Below are positions 1 through 7,595 of a DNA stretch of 15,153 nucleotides, piece after piece. The notes beneath the pieces are model-generated. The model was not told where the DNA came from. It ran no database searches and worked only from the letters and a program-made list of their open reading frames with translations. The stretch lies in assembly GCA_902803275.1 (NCBI GenBank), contig CADCPE010000192.1:1-15153 (forward strand), in the 5' to 3' direction. This DNA comes from an uncultured Erysipelotrichaceae bacterium (GTDB lineage: Bacteria; Bacillota_I; Bacilli_A; Erysipelotrichales; Erysipelotrichaceae). Each line of letters starts with the position of its first letter. Position 1 is the first letter of the stretch. A program made the position numbers and the translations under genes.

Positions 1-612
1 GAAGAAGAACTGCTTGTACAGATGAAGAAATGTGAAAGGGTACTTCCGTATTTTGATATTCCGGTCCAGTATGGCGATGACAGGATCCTCAAACTGATGA
101 ACAGAAGGGGAAGCGTTCAGCTGATCAAGGAGAAGATCGCACTGATAAGAAAGTATTTTCCAGATGCAGTGATCAGGACGACGATGATCGTCGGTTTTCC
201 TCATGAAAATGCAGAATCCTTCGCCAATACCATCAGGATGGTAAAGGAGATCGAATTTGATTCCCTGGGTGCCTTTACCTATTCTCCGGAGGAAGACACC
301 AAGGCCTATGAAATGGATGAACAGGTCGATGAGGATCTCAAGCAGGAAAGATATGAGGAACTGATGCTCTTGCAGAAACAGATCGTCGATAAAAAGAACA
401 GATCACGCATCGGCGCGACCTATACGACGCTGATCGAAAGATATGAACCGCTCTTTGACCGCTATATCGGCAGATCCTTCATGTCTGCACCGGACGGGAT
501 CGACGGTGTCATCTATATCAGGAGCGAAGATGAACTCAAGATCGGCGAATTCTATGATGTCATCATCACCGATTTCAAGGAATATGATCTGATCGGAAAG
601 ATAGCTGAATGA
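1..612 (+). CDS. rimO: Ribosomal protein S12 methylthiotransferase RimO, C-terminal part (5' truncated by window edge)
   Basis: RimO is a radical-SAM enzyme that adds a methylthio group to an aspartate of ribosomal protein S12. Only the last 203 residues are present. The frame is open from base 1, so the Fe-S and radical-SAM cysteines lie upstream and cannot be checked. Visible family landmarks are the YFDIPVQY segment, LKLMNRRGS, IRTTMIVGFPHE and FDSLGAFTYSPEEDTKA, which form the end of the radical-SAM barrel. A C-terminal TRAM-like domain follows (about the last 65 residues), ending in EYDLIGKIAE. MiaB, the tRNA-modifying relative, is the main alternative. The YSPEE.T.A segment and the DLIG ending favour RimO. 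The gene stops 49 bases before the acyltransferase gene, and no terminator is seen between them. Confidence 0.9.
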   Translation, partial: EEELLVQMKKCERVLPYFDIPVQYGDDRILKLMNRRGSVQLIKEKIALIRKYFPDAVIRTTMIVGFPHENAESFANTIRMVKEIEFDSLGAFTYSPEEDTKAYEMDEQVDEDLKQERYEELMLLQKQIVDKKNRSRIGATYTTLIERYEPLFDRYIGRSFMSAPDGIDGVIYIRSEDELKIGEFYDVIITDFKEYDLIGKIAE

Positions 613-628
613 TTTCAAAAAACGGGAA

Positions 629-657
629 TTAGCAGCGAGTTTGTATTAAAATATTAT
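629..657 (+). promoter_or_regulatory. Candidate promoter for the plsC-like gene, possibly leaderless
   Basis: TTAGCA (629-634, 4/6 to the -35 consensus) lies 17 bp before TATTAT (652-657, 5/6 to the -10 consensus). An overlapping TAAAAT (647-652) is a second -10 candidate. Either one would start RNA within a few bases of the ATG at 662. No purine-rich ribosome binding site lies in the preceding 20 bases. The region is AT-rich, so chance matches are possible. Confidence 0.4.
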
Positions 658-661
658 TTCT

Positions 662-1294
662 ATGGTAGATACTGAAATAAGCTTTGAAGAATTTATTGAA
701 AAATACGTCAGAAAAAAGAATACGGGTTATCATATCTGGCGTTTTATTTTGTCTCCGCTGGCCCATCTGGTATACAGAGTGAAGATCTACGGCAGAGAGA
801 ACATTCCTGAAAAAGGCGGAGTGATCCTGGCGGTAAATCACATTCATATGCCTGATCCGGTTTTTGTCATCATTGCGACGAAAAGGATCGTCAGATTCCT
901 GGCAAAAAAGGAACTTCTTGAATCCTTGCTTGGTCCCTTATACCGCACGATGGCGACAATTCCCGTAAACCGTGAGGGAAACTCCCACAACACTGTTCTG
1001 GCTTCGGAATATGCATTGAAGCAGGGTGAAGTAGTTGCCATCTTCCCAGAAGGCACAAGAAACCGAAACAAGCCGGGAGATCTGCTTGAGTTCAAGTATG
1101 GCACTGTAAGCATGGCCAGCAAGACCAGTGTGCCTGTTGTGCCGATCGTCCTTGAAAGCAGGGGCAGGCCGTTTATCGACGACTACAAGGTCTTTATCGG
1201 TGAACCCTACCATATTGAAAATGACGCCGATCTCGATAAGGAAAACGAGATCCTCAGAGGAAAGATGTTCAAACTGATGAAAAGCGGTTCCTAG
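662..1294 (+). CDS. plsC: PlsC-family 1-acyl-sn-glycerol-3-phosphate acyltransferase
   Basis: The 210-residue product matches the PlsC/AGPAT family, which transfers an acyl chain from acyl-ACP or acyl-CoA to lysophosphatidic acid to make phosphatidic acid at the membrane. All four acyltransferase blocks are present. Block I is the HX4D motif (H60 to D65, in NHIHMPDP). Block II is IPVNRE at about 100-105. Block III is FPEGTR at 128-133. Block IV is VPVVPIVL near 155-162. The length suits the short, mostly cytosolic bacterial forms with one hydrophobic N-terminal stretch (about 25-38). ATG 662 is the first start in frame after an in-frame TAA at 647. It lacks a Shine-Dalgarno sequence, while -10-like boxes lie 4-9 bases upstream. 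The stop codon lies inside the following terminator. The exact acceptor cannot be read from the sequence. Confidence 0.88.
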   Translation: MVDTEISFEEFIEKYVRKKNTGYHIWRFILSPLAHLVYRVKIYGRENIPEKGGVILAVNHIHMPDPVFVIIATKRIVRFLAKKELLESLLGPLYRTMATIPVNREGNSHNTVLASEYALKQGEVVAIFPEGTRNRNKPGDLLEFKYGTVSMASKTSVPVVPIVLESRGRPFIDDYKVFIGEPYHIENDADLDKENEILRGKMFKLMKSGS

Positions 1295-1309
1295 GAACCA
1301 CTTTTCTTT
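1280..1309 (+). terminator. Intrinsic terminator overlapping the plsC stop codon
   Basis: GGTTCC (1286-1291) and GGAACC (1294-1299) form a perfect arm pair around the TAG stop. The stem is extended by AAAAG (1280-1284) pairing with CTTTT (1301-1305) across one C/A mismatch. The T-rich run CTTTTCTTT follows. The stop codon sits at the apex of the hairpin. Confidence 0.7.
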
Positions 1310-1328
1310 ATAAAAAACAGGATAGATA

Positions 1329-1337
1329 TGCTATGAT
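1329..1337 (+). promoter_or_regulatory. Extended -10 promoter of the nucleoside hydrolase gene
   Basis: TGC followed by TATGAT (1332-1337) fits the TGnTATAAT extended -10 form. No good -35 is seen at the expected spacing. RNA would start near 1344, giving a leader of about 17 nt before the ATG at 1361. A weak GGA lies just before that ATG. Confidence 0.5.
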
Positions 1338-1360
1338 TGTATTTGGCTGTTTTTTGGATT

Positions 1361-2293
1361 ATGAAAAGAAGAAAACTGATTATCGATACAGACTGCGCTT
1401 CCGATGATGCAATGGCGATCGCTATTGCCTTAAGGGAATCCGCATATGAAATAGTGATGTTCACGACCCTGACCGGCAATGTTACGGCCAAGCAGGCTGC
1501 CGCAAATCTTTTGACTGTTCTCAAACTCACCGATACATATTATCCGCCTGTCTATATAGGCGAAGAAAAGCCGCTGAAAAGGGAATTCATCGGATCGGCC
1601 GACACCCATGGACAGGACGGAATGGGTGATCTTGATCTGGTGGATTATTCACTCAAACATGATGAAGGCCATGGTGTGGACAGGATTATTGAAGCACTTG
1701 AAAACTCTGAAGAAAAAGAGCTTGATATCGTAGCGATCGGTCCTTTGACCAACCTTGGCAGGGTCGCAATGAAAAGACCTAAACTTCTAAGGAAAGCCGG
1801 CCGCATCCTGTGCATGGCTTCGCAGGGTTTCGGTGAAGGAAACATGAGTGAATTTGCGGAATTCAACATCTTTCAGGATCCTGAAGCATGTCAGATCCTG
1901 CTGGATCTGAAACTCGATAATCTCTACTTTGTCTCCTGGGATGCCTGCCTTGGTGAATGCATGCTTGATCAGAACGATATCGCTGAGCTGAGCAGCTTGA
2001 GCAGACTCTCTTCTTTCATGATCAGATGCAACAGGCAGCTGCTGGAGCTCAACAGACAGCGTTTTGAACAAGACTGTCTGGACATGGCCGATCCGGCAGC
2101 GATGATCGCTTATCTTCATCCCGAATGCATTGAAAACTGCAGAAAATACTGCTGCAATGTGATGCTCAAGGATGATGATCCGCATTACGGTGAACTGCTG
2201 ATCGAAGATGATATCGACAGAGCCAATGTCTATCTTGTAAGCAGATTGAATGGCGAGATATACAAGAGGATACTGAAGGAAAGACTGAAATAA
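1361..2293 (+). CDS. Nucleoside hydrolase (IU-NH family)
   Basis: The 310-residue product is an inosine-uridine-type nucleoside N-ribohydrolase, which splits a nucleoside into base and ribose for salvage. The calcium-binding N-terminus reads IIDTDCASDDAMAI, with D9, D11, D15 and D16 kept but Cys-Ala in place of the usual Pro-Gly. VAIGPLTNLG (middle of the protein) and AEFNIFQDPEA are family hallmarks. D244 in ADPAA matches the late metal-binding Asp. The residue before it is Ala (A243), where many family members have the His thought to protonate the leaving base. An upstream in-frame TTG at 1337 overlaps the -10 box, so ATG 1361 is preferred. The gene appears to have its own promoter and terminator. 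Substrate preference cannot be predicted. The upp gene further along is another pyrimidine salvage gene. Confidence 0.87.
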   Translation: MKRRKLIIDTDCASDDAMAIAIALRESAYEIVMFTTLTGNVTAKQAAANLLTVLKLTDTYYPPVYIGEEKPLKREFIGSADTHGQDGMGDLDLVDYSLKHDEGHGVDRIIEALENSEEKELDIVAIGPLTNLGRVAMKRPKLLRKAGRILCMASQGFGEGNMSEFAEFNIFQDPEACQILLDLKLDNLYFVSWDACLGECMLDQNDIAELSSLSRLSSFMIRCNRQLLELNRQRFEQDCLDMADPAAMIAYLHPECIENCRKYCCNVMLKDDDPHYGELLIEDDIDRANVYLVSRLNGEIYKRILKERLK

Positions 2294-2315
2294 AACCCGC
2301 TGATATGCGGGTTTT
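2292..2315. terminator. Bidirectional terminator between convergent genes
   Basis: AAAACCCGC (2292-2300), a 6-base loop, and GCGGGTTTT (2307-2315) form a perfect 9-bp stem with A and T tracts on opposite sides. It can therefore terminate both the nucleoside hydrolase gene (+) and the TraB-family gene (-). It overlaps the last bases of both stop codons. Confidence 0.9.
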
Positions 2316-3477
2316 AAAGTGATTCAATGAATTTCTTTACGATATCGATACCGGAGATGAAGGTGCCGATTGAAGAGAACAGATTGGCGAACACCACCAC
2401 CAGCAGCGTTCTGGTTATGCCGTTTTTCCAGAAACCTTTGATGTCTGAAGTATCTTCGGCAAGATCCTCGAAGTCTTTGACCTTAGGCTTGCGCAGATGA
2501 GCTTCGACCAGTCCGGCAAACCAGCCTGATGCAAGCATCGGATTGAGCGATGTTATAGGTGCCATGATCAGCGCCGTCAGGATCGAAAGCGGATGACCTA
2601 AAGCCAAAAGGACGCCAAGGGCAGACAGACCGCCGTTCCAGATGATCCATGATCTGATCTGGGAGATACCGACATCTCTGTTTCTGAAGATCGTCAGGGC
2701 TATAAGCAGGACGACGATAAACGGTATGGCATATTTGATGTAGGTTCCAAGACCTTTCTTTTTGTTTACCTTGTTCAGCGCTTCGATATCAATAGGCGAA
2801 TTCAGATACTTTTCAATGCCCAGGGAGTGGGCGGCACCGATGATCGCGACGATTTTCTTTCCTGGTGCTGTTCTGATCTTCTCGCACAGATACTGATCTC
2901 TTTCGTCGACCAGGACTCTTTTGATCGTCGGGAACTGTTCGGATACTTCGCCAAGGGCGGCTTCCAGAGCATCTGCTTCCTTGAGCTTGGCCAGATCTTC
3001 CTCGCTGATCTCTTCATCGGAGAAGATCGATTCAATGATCGCCATCAGCATCTTGAACTTTTCCTTGCCGTCAAGCTCGTTCCAGATCCTTGAGAATGTC
3101 GTCTTGATGGAACGGTCAGCCAGGACTAAAGGAATATTTCTTTCCTTGGAGAGCCTGATGCCTTCCATCATCTCCCCGCCGCTGTTGCTTCCCAGCGATT
3201 TGGCCATTCTCTTCTGGAAAGAAGCCAGGATCGTATTTACCAGCAGCATGCCGACCTGTTTCTTCTTGATGACTTCAATGATGTCTGTCTCCCGCCATTT
3301 ATCAGGATTGCAAAGACGCTCATAGCGCTGTTCATCAAGTTCGATACAGATGGCATCAGGATCTATCTCTTCGACACATCTTCTGACATCTTCAACCGAA
3401 TCTTTTGATACGTGTGCAGTTTTGACAAGGTACAGTTCCTTATCCCTGTAGTCAAGTTTTAAAACATTTTCAAGCAT
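2314..3477 (-). CDS. TraB/PrgY-family membrane protein
   Basis: The 387-residue product belongs to the TraB/PrgY family, relatives of the TIKI and ChaN-like proteins. PrgY is linked to pheromone control in enterococci. The usual bacterial role is unknown. The N-terminal domain (1 to about 235) carries KTAHVS (H22), IDPDAICIELDEQRYERL, LADRSIKTTFSRIW and VDERDQYL. A second block, IIGAAHSLGI, lies near 215-225. The C-terminal third is hydrophobic, with membrane segments at about 247-265, 283-325 (probably two) and 357-377. The first GxxH motif reads KTAH instead of GTAH, while the second (GAAH) is kept. The ATG at 3477 has no ribosome binding site, but an extended TATAAT -10 ends 6 bases before it, so the mRNA is probably leaderless. 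It diverges from the HD operon. Confidence 0.87.
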   Translation of the reverse strand: MLENVLKLDYRDKELYLVKTAHVSKDSVEDVRRCVEEIDPDAICIELDEQRYERLCNPDKWRETDIIEVIKKKQVGMLLVNTILASFQKRMAKSLGSNSGGEMMEGIRLSKERNIPLVLADRSIKTTFSRIWNELDGKEKFKMLMAIIESIFSDEEISEEDLAKLKEADALEAALGEVSEQFPTIKRVLVDERDQYLCEKIRTAPGKKIVAIIGAAHSLGIEKYLNSPIDIEALNKVNKKKGLGTYIKYAIPFIVVLLIALTIFRNRDVGISQIRSWIIWNGGLSALGVLLALGHPLSILTALIMAPITSLNPMLASGWFAGLVEAHLRKPKVKDFEDLAEDTSDIKGFWKNGITRTLLVVVFANLFSSIGTFISGIDIVKKFIESL

Positions 3478-3483
3478 AGAATC

Positions 3484-3492
3484 ATTATAACA
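3484..3492 (-). promoter_or_regulatory. Extended -10 promoter of the TraB-family gene (leaderless)
   Basis: Read on the - strand, TGT is followed by a perfect TATAAT (3489 down to 3484). Six bases separate it from the ATG at 3477, so the predicted RNA start is the A of the start codon. The -35 region (TTCATT) is weak, as is common with extended -10 promoters. Confidence 0.75.
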
Positions 3493-3503
3493 ATTCCTTC
3501 ATG

Positions 3504-3509
3504 TATAAT
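3504..3509 (+). promoter_or_regulatory. -10 box of the HD-PF06541-uvrA-hprK-lgt operon (leaderless)
   Basis: A perfect TATAAT lies six bases before the ATG at 3516, so RNA is predicted to start at that ATG. The upstream in-frame ATG at 3501 overlaps the -10 box and has no ribosome binding site, so it is unlikely to be used. No clear -35 is present. The divergent TraB promoter overlaps the region where it would be. Confidence 0.7.
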
Positions 3510-3515
3510 GAAAGA

Positions 3516-3980
3516 ATGAAGTTGACGATAGAAGAACGTGAAGAGATCGCTTCCTATCTGGAAAGCTACCTTGAACATCCGGAAGTAAGAAAGATGGCCG
3601 AATATATCGCACATGGAAAAAAGAGCGTTTTAAGGCACTGCTATGATGTGGCGATGATGGCTTATGTGATCAACAAGAAGTTTGACCTGAAAGCCGACCT
3701 CAAGACCTTGCTGGTGGGCAGTTTTCTTCACGATTTCTATCTCTATGACTGGCATGGTCGCCCTTTGAATCTCAATATCTTCAAGATGCACGGCTTTACT
3801 CATCCCGGGAAAGCCAGAGACAATGCGATCAGATATTTTTCCGTTGATAAAGACATCCAGAAAGTCATTGAGTCGCATATGTGGCCATTGACTCTCAGAT
3901 CATTTCCTTCCAGCAAGGAGGCAATGATCGTCTGCATGGCCGACAAATACTGCGCATTGAAGGAGACGTTCAACAGATGA
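3516..3980 (+). CDS. HD-domain putative metal-dependent phosphohydrolase
   Basis: The 154-residue product is a compact single-domain HD protein. The metal ligands are readable: H41 (RHCYD), H72-D73 (LHDFYLYDWH), then H92 and H96 in HGFTHP, H121 in ESHMWPL and D143 in MADKYCA. The protein is nearly all HD domain. There is no nucleotide-sensing or membrane segment. Proteins of this type are annotated as HD phosphohydrolases acting on nucleotides or phospho-compounds, but the substrate is not known here. The start at 3516 is chosen over 3501 because the latter overlaps the TATAAT. The stop overlaps the next start as ATGA, which implies translational coupling. It is the first gene of a five-gene operon. 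Confidence 0.85.
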   Translation: MKLTIEEREEIASYLESYLEHPEVRKMAEYIAHGKKSVLRHCYDVAMMAYVINKKFDLKADLKTLLVGSFLHDFYLYDWHGRPLNLNIFKMHGFTHPGKARDNAIRYFSVDKDIQKVIESHMWPLTLRSFPSSKEAMIVCMADKYCALKETFNR

Positions 3981-4771
3981 TAAACATTTATATCGTATAT
4001 TTCTTTGTGACTTCCTTTATGGGCTACATCTATGAATGTCTGGCCATGGTCCTGTGGACCGGCAAATGGGATAACCGCGGCTTTCTTTACGGTCCGATCA
4101 TTCCGATCTACGGTTCAGGTGCTCTGGCCGGAACGCTTCTTTTTACCTACGGCTACAGAAACTATACTCCGCTCAGTGTTTTCGTGATCTCCGTTGTTGC
4201 TTCGGCGATCCTGGAATACTTCGTACACTGGGCTTTGGAGAAGATGTTCCATGCCTACTGGTGGGCTTATTCCAAGGCTCCTTTGAACATCAACGGCAGG
4301 ATCAGCCTGCCGACTTCACTGGGTTTCGGTGTAGCGGGACTTGTGATCATCTATGTGATCAATCCGCCGCTCTTGAAAGTCCTGCACAGCATGTCTCCGC
4401 TGGCTCTTCAGATAATGGCCCTGGTATTTATAGCACTCTTTTCTGCCGATCTTACACTGACGATCTGTGTGCTTTCTTCCTTCATCAGCAGGATCAAGAG
4501 CATCGATGATATGATCAATCAGACCATGGAAGGCTTTGTAGCCAATCACATGAGCGATTCCGTGAGACTCAACGACAAATTCTTCGGCGCCATAGACAGG
4601 ATTGATGATGTGAGAAGAAGGATAATTAGTGATAGAATAAATAAAGCCGACAGAAACAAGACGGCTTTCTATAAACGATTCTTCTACAGGATCCGGGGGT
4701 TTAAAGGGGAAAACTTTGAAATCCTCAACAGGGTCTTAAGAAGAATAAAGGATGAAGACAACGATGAATGA
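3977..4771 (+). CDS. PF06541-type integral membrane protein ('putative ABC transporter permease')
   Basis: The 264-residue product has about five hydrophobic segments in its first 175 residues (about 3-22, 45-61, 69-87, 117-136 and 147-170). Family hallmarks are GYIYECLAM, NRGFLYGPIIPIYGSGA, EYFVHWALEKMF and WWAYSKAPLNINGRISL. These match the PF06541 family, named after a supposed ABC transporter role that has little support. No ATP-binding or solute-binding partner of a transporter is encoded nearby. UvrA is an ABC-type ATPase, but it is a DNA repair protein. The last 80 residues are basic, charged and probably cytosolic. The start is ATG 3977, overlapping the HD stop by four bases, with AAGGAGA (3960-3966) as ribosome binding site. 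A longer in-frame start at 3881 would lie inside the HD gene and has no support. Confidence 0.85.
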   Translation: MINIYIVYFFVTSFMGYIYECLAMVLWTGKWDNRGFLYGPIIPIYGSGALAGTLLFTYGYRNYTPLSVFVISVVASAILEYFVHWALEKMFHAYWWAYSKAPLNINGRISLPTSLGFGVAGLVIIYVINPPLLKVLHSMSPLALQIMALVFIALFSADLTLTICVLSSFISRIKSIDDMINQTMEGFVANHMSDSVRLNDKFFGAIDRIDDVRRRIISDRINKADRNKTAFYKRFFYRIRGFKGENFEILNRVLRRIKDEDNDE

Positions 4772-7595
4772 CAAGATAATCATCAGAGGTGCCAGAGTCA
4801 ATAACCTCAAGGATATCGATCTGGATCTTCCGCGCAACAAAATGATCGTCATGACAGGTCTTTCCGGTTCCGGAAAGACTTCTTTGGCATTTGACACGAT
4901 CTATGCCGAAGGACAAAGAAGATATGTGGAGTCTCTGTCGAGCTATGCCAGACAGTTTCTGGGCGGTGTTGAGAAACCGGATGTCGATCTGATCGAAGGC
5001 CTTTCACCGGCGATCGCGATCGACCAGAAGACCACTTCCAACAATCCGCGTTCAACGGTAGCTACGATCACCGAGATATACGATTACCTGAGACTTCTAT
5101 ATGCCAGATGCGGCATTGCCTACTGTCCGAACCACAATGAACCGATCGAAGCCATGACGATCCCTGCAATGGTCAGGAATATCATGAGCTTTGAAAACGG
5201 CGAGAGGATGGAGATCCTGGCCAATGTGGTCACCAACAGAAAGGGCACTTTCAAAGACTATTTCGATAAGCTGAAAAAGGACGGCTTTCTGAGAGTCTAT
5301 GTCGATGATGAACTCTATGATATCGAAGAAGTACCGGAGCTGGATAAAAACAAGCGCCACAATATCGAAGTCGTCGTCGACAGGATCGTCAAAAAAGAGG
5401 GCAGTGAAAGCAGGCTCAACGATTCCCTGGAGATAGCTACGAATCTTGCGGATGGCACCTGTGTCATCAGACACGGCGACAGAAAGGATCTGTTTTCATC
5501 TCATCAGGCCTGTCCGAAGTGCGGTTTTACCGTTCCGACTCTTGAACCGCGTCTTTTCTCTTTCAACTCGCCTTTAGGTGCCTGCGATGAATGCAAGGGC
5601 CTCGGGGTCACGATGTCGGTCGATATCGACTACCTGATGCCGGACAGGAACCTTTCGATCGCTGAAGGAGGCATCAGGTACTACAAGAACATCTACGGTA
5701 CGAACAATCTGGAATGGCAGAATTTTGCCAAGCTTCTGCAGCATTACAAGATCTCCGAGACCAAGCCGCTGAAAAAGATGACAAAGAGAGAAATGGACAT
5801 CATTCTCTACGGTTCGGATGAGGAGATAAAATATACCGTCACTTCCAGCGGCGGAACGACCTACAACAAGACCGGCTATATCGAAGGCGTCAAGACGCTG
5901 ATCGAAAGAAGATTCGAAGAGACCCAGTCCAAGTTCGGCAAGGAATACTACGGTTCTTTCATGGTGGAATCGCAATGCAAGAAGTGCAATGGGGCAAGGC
6001 TTAATGAAAAAGTCCTTTCAGTAAAGGTGGGCGGTCTCAATATCGACGAGTTCACCAGGATGTCGATAATCGAAGCCAATGATTTCATAAAAGACCTGAA
6101 ATTCGACCCGATGAGGGCGGAGATATCCAGAACGCTGCTCAATGAACTCAGTGCCCGCTTGAGATTCTTAAAGGATGTCGGACTTGATTATCTGACTTTA
6201 AACAGAGTCGCGGGTTCCCTTTCCGGAGGTGAGGCACAGCGGATCAGACTGGCGACCCAGATCGGTTCTGCCTTGACCGGTGTGCTCTATGTGCTGGATG
6301 AACCTTCGATCGGTCTGCATCAGAAGGACAATGCCAAGCTGATCGAGACTTTGAAGAAGATGCGAGATCTCGATAATACGGTCATCGTCGTCGAACACGA
6401 TGAGGAGACGATGATGGAATCGGACTATATCGTCGATATCGGCCCCGGTGCAGGCAAGGACGGCGGCGAAGTCGTCTTTGCGGGAACACCGCAGGAGATC
6501 CTGAAAGATGAAAAATCCATTACCGGTCAGTATCTTTCGGGTAGAAAGAAGATCTCAGTTCCGCAGACCAGAAGAAAAGGAAACGGCAAGTTTTTGAAGA
6601 TCATCGGTGCCCAGGAGAACAACCTCAAGAACATCGATGTGGAAATACCTTTGGGAAGATTCGTCTGTGTGACCGGTGTATCAGGTTCAGGCAAATCATC
6701 GCTGATCATCGAAACGATGACCAAGGCGATCATGAAATCGCTTGACAGAGTCAGGATCAAACCGGGCAAGGCAAAGGAGATCAAGGGTCTAAACAATATC
6801 GACAAGATCGTCTATATCACCCAGGATCCGATCGGCAGGACACCACGTTCCAATCCGGCGACCTATACGGGTGTCTTCGACGATATCAGGGATCTTTATG
6901 CGATGACTCCTGATTCCAAGGAGCGCGGCTACAGCAAGTCCCGCTATTCCTTCAATGTACCGGGAGGACGCTGCGAGGCGTGCTACGGTGACGGCGTCAA
7001 GAGGATCTCGATGCTGTTTATCCCGGATGTCTTTGTCGAATGCGAGGAGTGTCATGGCAAGCGCTACAACGCCGAGACTCTGCAGGTCAAGTACAGAGGC
7101 AAGAACATCTATGATGTGCTCAAGATGCCGGTCAAGGAGGCACTGGATTTCTTTAAGAACCATAAGCGCATCAAGGACAAGCTGCAGATCATGTATGATG
7201 TGGGACTGGGCTATATAGAGCTGGGCCAGTCGGCCACGACCTTATCCGGAGGCGAAGCGCAAAGAGTCAAGCTGGCTTCCGAGCTGCAGAAGAAGCCTAC
7301 CGGCAAGACGATGTTCGTACTGGATGAACCGACGACCGGTCTGCATATGGATGATGTCCTGAAACTGATCAGGATCATCGAAAGGATCGTGGATAACGGT
7401 GATTCAGTCGTCGTCATCGAGCATAATCTTGATGTGATCAAGTGTGCAGACTATATAATTGATTTGGGACCTGACGGCGGAGATAACGGCGGCGAAGTGG
7501 TAGCTGCCGGTACGCCGGAAGAGGTCGCTGAAGTTGAGAATTCATATACTGGTCAGTATCTGAAGAAAGTATTGGGTATAAATTATGGCAAATGA
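4764..7595 (+). CDS. uvrA: Excinuclease ABC subunit UvrA
   Basis: UvrA is the damage-recognition ATPase of nucleotide excision repair. It loads UvrB onto lesions. The 943-residue product has the usual full length and two ABC modules. Walker A motifs are at 32-39 (GLSGSGKT) and 638-645 (GVSGSGKS). Signature motifs LSGGEAQR and Walker B blocks LDEPSIGLH and LDEPTTGLH are present in the two halves. Zinc cysteines are C250/C253 with C274/C277, and C737/C740 with C760/C763. The start is taken as ATG 4764, preceded by AAAGGA (4747-4752) at normal spacing and overlapping the upstream stop by eight bases. The ATG at 4752 overlaps that ribosome binding site and would add only four residues. No uvrB is in the window. 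Confidence 0.97.
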   Translation: MNDKIIIRGARVNNLKDIDLDLPRNKMIVMTGLSGSGKTSLAFDTIYAEGQRRYVESLSSYARQFLGGVEKPDVDLIEGLSPAIAIDQKTTSNNPRSTVATITEIYDYLRLLYARCGIAYCPNHNEPIEAMTIPAMVRNIMSFENGERMEILANVVTNRKGTFKDYFDKLKKDGFLRVYVDDELYDIEEVPELDKNKRHNIEVVVDRIVKKEGSESRLNDSLEIATNLADGTCVIRHGDRKDLFSSHQACPKCGFTVPTLEPRLFSFNSPLGACDECKGLGVTMSVDIDYLMPDRNLSIAEGGIRYYKNIYGTNNLEWQNFAKLLQHYKISETKPLKKMTKREMDIILYGSDEEIKYTVTSSGGTTYNKTGYIEGVKTLIERRFEETQSKFGKEYYGSFMVESQCKKCNGARLNEKVLSVKVGGLNIDEFTRMSIIEANDFIKDLKFDPMRAEISRTLLNELSARLRFLKDVGLDYLTLNRVAGSLSGGEAQRIRLATQIGSALTGVLYVLDEPSIGLHQKDNAKLIETLKKMRDLDNTVIVVEHDEETMMESDYIVDIGPGAGKDGGEVVFAGTPQEILKDEKSITGQYLSGRKKISVPQTRRKGNGKFLKIIGAQENNLKNIDVEIPLGRFVCVTGVSGSGKSSLIIETMTKAIMKSLDRVRIKPGKAKEIKGLNNIDKIVYITQDPIGRTPRSNPATYTGVFDDIRDLYAMTPDSKERGYSKSRYSFNVPGGRCEACYGDGVKRISMLFIPDVFVECEECHGKRYNAETLQVKYRGKNIYDVLKMPVKEALDFFKNHKRIKDKLQIMYDVGLGYIELGQSATTLSGGEAQRVKLASELQKKPTGKTMFVLDEPTTGLHMDDVLKLIRIIERIVDNGDSVVVIEHNLDVIKCADYIIDLGPDGGDNGGEVVAAGTPEEVAEVENSYTGQYLKKVLGINYGK

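Larger units (their letters stand above)
3482..3511. repeat. Inverted repeat holding both divergent -10 boxes
   Basis: TCATTATA (3482-3489) and TATAATGA (3504-3511) are exact inverted copies separated by 14 bases. Each arm contains the -10 box of one of the two divergent genes, so the dyad centre coincides with the middle of the 38-bp intergenic region. Confidence 0.75.

Noticed and set aside
1787..2185. 132-residue antisense ORF in the nucleoside hydrolase gene
   Set aside because: It has no start signals and covers conserved motifs on the other strand.
2921..3325. 134-residue + strand ORF inside the TraB gene
   Set aside because: It is a shadow frame with low-complexity Ser/Leu content. 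The - strand protein has clear family motifs.
3501..3515. Earlier in-frame ATG of the HD gene
   Set aside because: It overlaps the perfect TATAAT box, has no ribosome binding site, and the added five residues (MYNER) have no family support.
3881..3976. Longer start of the PF06541 membrane protein
   Set aside because: The extra 32 residues are out-of-frame translation of the HD gene. ATG 3977 has a ribosome binding site and an ATGA overlap.
4725..4916. Antisense ORF at the uvrA start
   Set aside because: It is a shadow of the P-loop region and has no independent signals.
5574..5975. Long antisense ORFs inside uvrA (also 5097-5474 and 6789-7163)
   Set aside because: They are mirror frames of a strongly conserved gene, without ribosome binding sites or recognisable motifs.
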